Source: Paenibacillus dendritiformis (GTDB taxonomy: Bacteria; Bacillota; Bacilli; Paenibacillales; Paenibacillaceae). Taken from it: DNA of 64,000 bases. The stretch lies in NCBI RefSeq assembly GCF_945605565.1, contig NZ_OX216966.1, forward strand, positions 4,766,001 through 4,830,000, given 5' to 3'. Every line of letters begins with the position of its first letter. The first letter of the stretch is position 1. The translations under genes were made by a program, and so were the position numbers. The notes below the pieces were generated by a model. That model had not been told where the DNA came from. It saw only the letters and a list, made by a program, of their open reading frames with translations, and did not search any database. This document shows positions 60,032-64,000 of the stretch, piece after piece.

Positions 60032-60748
60032 CTATGTAAGCCGCCTGAGCCATTCCGGCGTGATCTGCTGCAGCCAAATATTGATCTGGTTCAAATGATC
60101 GGTAAACAGCAGCACTCCCATGATGATCATCACCGCGCCGCCGAACTTCATCATGGCGTTCGAATAGCGGAGCAGCCAGCGCGTCGATCCAATGAAGAAC
60201 GACAAAATAAAGAACGGCAGCCCGAAGCCGATACAGTAGGCGGTCGTCATCACGATGCCCAGGCTCGGCTCAGAAGCCGACAAGGTGAAGATCGCGCCGA
60301 GAATCGGGCCGACGCAGGGAGACCATCCAGCCGAGAAGCCCATCCCGAACAAAAACGATCCGAGGTAACCTCCCTTGCGCGACACATCGAACTTCCATTC
60401 CTTCATCAGCAGCTGCGGCCGGAAGACACCCATGATGACAAGGCCCATCGCAATAATGATAATCGCCGACACTTGACGGACCGTATCCCGATACTCGGCC
60501 AGGAATGATCCGAGGAAGGTCGCGCTTAACCCCAACGTATAAAAGACGACGCTGACCCCGAGAATGAAAAACAATGTATGCGTCATCGTCTTCCAACGAA
60601 CGACCCGCTTGTTGCGCTCTTCTTTCAATTGATTGACGGACATGCCCGTAATAATTGAAAGGAACGTGGGATACAACGGTAAGCAGCATGGGGAAATAAA
60701 TGAAATGACTCCTGCCCAAAAGGCAACCCAGACCGTTACATCCGACAT
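60032..60748 (-). CDS. ccdA: Cytochrome c biogenesis/thiol-disulfide protein CcdA
   Basis: 238 residues, six membrane helices, with the two redox Cys regions: ISFISPCCLPLYPTF (note CC, not the usual CVLP) and GWSPCVGPILGAI. CcdA passes electrons from thioredoxin to extracytoplasmic thiol enzymes for cytochrome c and spore cortex synthesis. GAGGAGG precedes ATG. No cytochrome gene is adjacent; this lone state is common in Paenibacillus. Confidence 0.92.
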   Translation of the reverse strand: MSDVTVWVAFWAGVISFISPCCLPLYPTFLSIITGMSVNQLKEERNKRVVRWKTMTHTLFFILGVSVVFYTLGLSATFLGSFLAEYRDTVRQVSAIIIIAMGLVIMGVFRPQLLMKEWKFDVSRKGGYLGSFLFGMGFSAGWSPCVGPILGAIFTLSASEPSLGIVMTTAYCIGFGLPFFILSFFIGSTRWLLRYSNAMMKFGGAVMIIMGVLLFTDHLNQINIWLQQITPEWLRRLT

Positions 60749-60828
60749 GTTGACCGCCTCCTCCCTAGTTCACGCGCCGGGGCGGCGGAACGGCTTCATG
60801 CAGCGGAAGTGCCGCCATTCCGACAGAC

Positions 60829-61632
60829 CTATACCTTTACCCCCCGGCGTATCACTAAGGTTAATATTAACATGGCAATCAATAGTAATACAATCGTCGC
60901 TCCGGGAGCCAGGTTCCACACGCCTGCCATCAGCAGCCCGGCGATGACGGCGGACTCCGACACGAGCACGGAGATGATGACCGCCTTCTTGAAGCTCTTG
61001 GCGAGGAGCAGGCTGGTCGCGACCGGAATCGTCAAGAGCGCCGATACGAGCAAGGCGCCGACGATCTTGATCGCAACGCTGATGACCAGCGCCGTCAGCA
61101 CGGTTACGGCGATATTCAACCAGCGGACCGGAAGCCCGTTCACCGCGGCCGCATCCTCATCGAAGGTCAGCATGAACATTTCCTTGAAAAAAATAATCAT
61201 AAAGACGACGACGATGACCGTCACGGCCCCGACAACCGTCAGATCCGTGCCGTTCAGCGTATAGATGCTGCCGAATAAATAATTGGTCACGTTCGCGTTG
61301 AAGCTTCGTCCCAGCGTAAAAAAGAGCGAGGCCAACGCGACGCCGCCCGACATGATGACGGCTATCGACAGCTCCGCATACGTCTTATACGCCTTGCGTA
61401 GCCGCTCGATCGCCACCGCTCCCAGCAGAGCGAAGACGACCCCCATCGCGAGCGGATAGATCCCGAGCAAAAAGCCGAGCGCCACCCCGGCAATCGTCAC
61501 ATGAGCCAAGGTATCCCCAATCATGGACAGCCGGCGCAGCACGAGAAACATCCCCATCAGCGGTCCGGTAACCCCGATGAGCAGACCGCCGATAAGGGCC
61601 CTCTGGAAAAACTCCGAAAATATAATATCCAA
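60829..61632 (-). CDS. znuB: Zinc ABC transporter permease
   Basis: 267 residues, eight or nine membrane helices, ABC-3 family (GVTGPLMGMFLVLRRLSMIGDTLAHVTIAGVALG; FDEDAAAVNGLPVRWLN). It begins with TTG 61632 behind AAGGGG. Third gene of the znuA-znuC-znuB unit; the Zur site upstream of znuA suggests zinc rather than manganese. Confidence 0.93.
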   Translation of the reverse strand: MDIIFSEFFQRALIGGLLIGVTGPLMGMFLVLRRLSMIGDTLAHVTIAGVALGFLLGIYPLAMGVVFALLGAVAIERLRKAYKTYAELSIAVIMSGGVALASLFFTLGRSFNANVTNYLFGSIYTLNGTDLTVVGAVTVIVVVFMIIFFKEMFMLTFDEDAAAVNGLPVRWLNIAVTVLTALVISVAIKIVGALLVSALLTIPVATSLLLAKSFKKAVIISVLVSESAVIAGLLMAGVWNLAPGATIVLLLIAMLILTLVIRRGVKV

Positions 61633-61682
61633 TCTATACCGACCCCTTCACATCATTTGCTAGCAGCATGCCGCAGCGGCAT

Positions 61683-62441
61683 TCAGACGATGACGCCATG
61701 CGTCAAACCCGGCTCCAGACATTCCGCCTCATGGGAATGCTTCACATAGAAGTGGAAATTCCCGCAGGAGCCTGCCGGCTCGTCGCCAAGCCACGAATTC
61801 ACCAGGTCCAGATCGTGGGAGACCATGACGAAGGTCATCCGGTGATGCTCATGCAAATGCTGCAGCAGACTGAAAAACTCCTTCTGCGTGCCGGCATCGA
61901 TGCCGACGGTCGGTTCGTCCAAAATCATCAAGTCCGGCTTGTTCACCATCGCCCGGGCCAAAAAGACGCGCTGCTGCTGCCCCCCGGACAGCTGTCCGAT
62001 TTTTTTGTGAGCCAGATCCTCGATCCGCATCGCGGCCATCGCATCGACGCATTGGCTGATTTCCTGCTTCGACAGCCTGCGGAACAGGCGGCTCCGGTTG
62101 TACATCCCGGACTGCACCACCTCCATGACCGTGGCGGGGAACAGCGGATTGAACGAATTTTTTTGCGGAACATACCCTACACGTTCCCACTGCTTGAATC
62201 GCTGAATCGGCGTGCCGAACAGCCTCACTTCCCCGGCGGTAGGCCGAAGAAGGCCTACCATTAAGCGCAGCAGCGTCGTCTTGCCTGCCCCGTTCGCCCC
62301 GATGACCCCTACGAAGTCCCGTTCTCTCACCGTGAAGTTCACATTATCGAAGACCTTCTGCCCTTCATAGTCAAAACCGACATGATCCAACGTGATGACC
62401 TGCCCGTGGCAGGGATCGGTTACGTGCATTGTTCTAGTCAT
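61683..62441 (-). CDS. znuC: Zinc ABC transporter ATP-binding protein
   Basis: 252 residues: Walker [21 protein letters not shown], signature [16 protein letters not shown], Walker [16 protein letters not shown], and H-loop VSHDLDLV. It drives zinc uptake. The C-terminal end has extra Cys/His residues ([20 protein letters not shown]), often seen in ZnuC homologues. Located between znuA and znuB. Confidence 0.94.
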   Translation of the reverse strand: MTRTMHVTDPCHGQVITLDHVGFDYEGQKVFDNVNFTVRERDFVGVIGANGAGKTTLLRLMVGLLRPTAGEVRLFGTPIQRFKQWERVGYVPQKNSFNPLFPATVMEVVQSGMYNRSRLFRRLSKQEISQCVDAMAAMRIEDLAHKKIGQLSGGQQQRVFLARAMVNKPDLMILDEPTVGIDAGTQKEFFSLLQHLHEHHRMTFVMVSHDLDLVNSWLGDEPAGSCGNFHFYVKHSHEAECLEPGLTHGVIV

Positions 62442-62514
62442 CTCTCTTCCTTATTCTCCCGGCCGGATCGCCGCCCGCGCCGGAATGTATCCTTCTTGCC
62501 CGAAAGTATCCTTC

Positions 62515-63519
62515 TTATTGTAACGCTAGAAGGAGATTTTGCAAGTTGCGCTCCATCAGGGTCACATAATTATCGCCCGCCGCTTCCTGCTCCTGCGTCA
62601 AGCCTTCGAGCGGATTCAAGACGAGCGTATCGACCTTCGCTTCCGAAGCCAGCGTCTGGGCCAATTGATCGGATACCAGTTCTTCGAAAAATACATATTT
62701 CAGCTGCTTCTCCTGCATCAGCTTCGATAGATTCAGCAGATCCTGCGCGCGCGGCTCCGCATCCGGGGAGATGCCCATAATGGCATGCTGGTGCAGATCG
62801 TAATCCCGCGCCAAGTATCCGAAGGCCTGATGCGACACGACGATATCGCGCTTCGCCACGTCCTTCAGCTTCGACGTATATTCCTGGTCGATCGAAGCCA
62901 GCTTCGCTTTCAACTGCTCATAGTTCTTCTCGTAGTCGGCGCGATGCTCCGGATCGGCATCCACAAGCGCGTTCTTCACATTCTCCACCATGATGAGTGC
63001 AGACTTGGGACTGATCCACGTATGCGGATCGATATCGCCATGGTCATGTCCATGCTCATCCTCATGGGCATGCTCGCCCTCGGCGTGCGCTTCTTCCCCG
63101 TGCTCCTCTTCCTCTTCACTCGCCTTTATCAGCGTGATTCCATTGCTGACCTCGACGGTCTTCACCTTCGAGCCGGCTTCAAGCCCCTTTTGGAAATCAG
63201 GCAGCCAGCCTTCGAATCCGGCTCCGTTCACGAGCAGCAATTGCGCGTTGGACGCATTTTGCAAATCCCGGCTCTTCGGTGTCCAATCATGCGGCTCGAC
63301 TCCCGTCGGGATAAGATTGGTCACCTGTACATGGTCCCCTCCAATCTCGCTCGCCATGTAATAGATCGGATAGAAGCTTGTGATTACATTAACCTTGCCG
63401 TTGGCCGCTCCTTCCGCGGCCGAATCGTTATTCGCGCATGCATTCAGCAGCAGAAGACCGCAAGCGAGCAGCGCCAGCATGATGAACCGCAGCGACAGAC
63501 GTCGTTTCCCAAGATTCAT
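62515..63519 (-). CDS. znuA: Zinc-binding lipoprotein ZnuA
   Basis: 334 residues. Lipobox LLNAC with Cys28, cluster-9 metal-binding fold with His in GVEPHDWTPKS, VVSHQAFGYLARDY and the C-terminal Asp/Glu, and a His/Glu/Asp-rich loop (about 135-165) with HAEGEHAHEDEHGHDHG, typical of zinc-specific members. It captures extracellular zinc for ZnuBC. AAAGGGAG precedes ATG. A Zur box lies 33 bases upstream. Confidence 0.95.
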   Translation of the reverse strand: MNLGKRRLSLRFIMLALLACGLLLLNACANNDSAAEGAANGKVNVITSFYPIYYMASEIGGDHVQVTNLIPTGVEPHDWTPKSRDLQNASNAQLLLVNGAGFEGWLPDFQKGLEAGSKVKTVEVSNGITLIKASEEEEEHGEEAHAEGEHAHEDEHGHDHGDIDPHTWISPKSALIMVENVKNALVDADPEHRADYEKNYEQLKAKLASIDQEYTSKLKDVAKRDIVVSHQAFGYLARDYDLHQHAIMGISPDAEPRAQDLLNLSKLMQEKQLKYVFFEELVSDQLAQTLASEAKVDTLVLNPLEGLTQEQEAAGDNYVTLMERNLQNLLLALQ

Positions 63520-63551
63520 ATTCCAACTCCCTTTCCTGTCCTTGTTCTTTC

Positions 63552-63574
63552 TATTTCGTAATTATTACTATTAA
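63552..63574. promoter_or_regulatory. Zur box
   Basis: TTCGTAATTATTACTATT around 63555-63572 matches the Bacillus Zur operator (TCGTAATNATTACGA) with one mismatch in the right arm. It lies just downstream of the znuA -10 box, so zinc-loaded Zur would block transcription. Confidence 0.8.
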
Positions 63575-63575
63575 G

Positions 63576-63603
63576 ATTATAGCAGGGTCGAAGCACATGT
63601 CAA
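63576..63603 (-). promoter_or_regulatory. Sigma-A promoter of znuACB
   Basis: Exact TTGACA (63603-63598), 16 bases, exact TATAAT (63581-63576) on the minus strand. Confidence 0.85.
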
Positions 63604-63637
63604 TCCCCTCTTTACGGAAAAAAAATAGTTTCATGTT

Positions 63638-63666
63638 TTGACATCTTTCTACACCGATCATAAGAT
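63638..63666 (+). promoter_or_regulatory. Sigma-A promoter of uppP
   Basis: Exact TTGACA (63638-63643), 17 bases, TAAGAT (63661-63666), about 60 bases before the start codon. Confidence 0.75.
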
Positions 63667-63728
63667 GATAGAGGGTCATCTGGCATCTGAATCCCGCGGC
63701 AAACCTATTTTTATAAGGAGTGAAGAGT

Positions 63729-64000
63729 TTGGAATGGATAGACTGGCTGAAATACGCCATCCTTGGCCTGGTGCAAGGGGTTACGGAACCCATCCCGGTG
63801 TCTTCAAGCGGACATCTTGTTATCGTTGAGAAATTATTCGGCTTACATATCGAAGGGCTTGGATTTGAAGTATTCGTCAATTTCGCCTCTTTATTGGCTA
63901 TTCTGCTCATTTACCGCCTAGATATTGCGCGGCTGGCCGTCAACACATGCCGCTTTCTGTTCCGCCGCGACCCGGCGGCGAAGGCCGACTTCATGTTCGT
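63729..64000 (+). CDS. uppP: Undecaprenyl-diphosphatase UppP (BacA), N-terminal part
   Basis: The first 90 codons are in the window and the gene continues to the right. It starts with TTG 63729, eight bases after [26 protein letters not shown], then [19 protein letters not shown], the catalytic motif of UppP (Glu and Ser/His residues), and [15 protein letters not shown]. It dephosphorylates undecaprenyl diphosphate to recycle the wall lipid carrier and gives bacitracin tolerance. It is divergent from znuA. Confidence 0.93.
   Translation, partial: MEWIDWLKYAILGLVQGVTEPIPVSSSGHLVIVEKLFGLHIEGLGFEVFVNFASLLAILLIYRLDIARLAVNTCRFLFRRDPAAKADFMF

Overview
The window is chromosomal DNA from an endospore-forming Firmicute. 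Gene order and content point to Paenibacillaceae, most likely Paenibacillus: an OLE RNA locus, a complete spoIIIA operon, spo0A, spoIVB, splB, frequent TTG starts and a moderately high GC content. No plasmid or phage backbone is visible. Most of the window is a conserved core chromosome; two short stretches (about 9.6-14.5 kb and 41.8-43.9 kb) carry accessory DNA.

Layout. 1-7.1 kb: 5' end of an M20 peptidase gene, a 33-residue Prli42-type membrane peptide, then the branched-chain 2-oxoacid dehydrogenase cluster lpd-bkdAA-bkdAB-bkdB followed by lipB, whose product supplies the lipoyl group that E2 needs. 7.1-14.5 kb: a VanZ-RDD fusion protein, a DJ-1/PfpI protein, an orphan HicB, a MerR regulator with a serine hydrolase, a small phage remnant (XRE repressor, two hypothetical genes, one gene broken by two TAG codons) and a type I toxin-antitoxin relic whose toxin is frameshifted while the convergent antisense RNA looks intact. 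14.5-31.7 kb: the long minus-strand core cluster spo0A, spoIVB, recN, argR, tlyA, dxs, oapA, OLE RNA, ispA, xseB, xseA, folD, nusB, DUF2273, amaP, asp23-family, accC, accB. spo0A has an exact sigma-H promoter match overlapped by a 0A box. 31.8-38 kb: spoIIIAA-AH (mother-cell feeding-tube/ATPase complex) and yqhV. 38-41.8 kb: phosphosulfolactate synthase and phosphatase (spore sulfolactate), a DUF441 protein and aspartokinase with an internal start for a beta subunit.

41.8-43.9 kb: a transposase-derived protein that has lost recognisable catalytic residues, with its own strong promoter, flanked by two arrays of related short repeats in opposite orientation. 43.9-48.4 kb: efp, Xaa-Pro peptidase, aroQ, yqhR, a DUF1385 protein and a small basic membrane protein. 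48.4-55.3 kb: a cell-envelope regulon candidate. A two-component system (the kinase has a duplicated HAMP) is surrounded by a secreted copper-amine-oxidase-N-domain protein, an acyltransferase and a lipoprotein polysaccharide deacetylase, with 11-bp-spaced half-sites upstream of these three. 55.4-64 kb: patatin-like lipase, a glycoside-hydrolase-like protein, mntR, splB, ccdA, the zinc importer znuA-znuC-znuB behind a Zur box and a consensus promoter, and the 5' end of uppP.

The strongest observations are the OLE RNA/OapA locus, the dead type I toxin, the domesticated-looking transposase between opposed repeat arrays, the TAG-interrupted phage gene and the shared half-sites around the two-component system. 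All calls come from reading the sequence; no searches were run.
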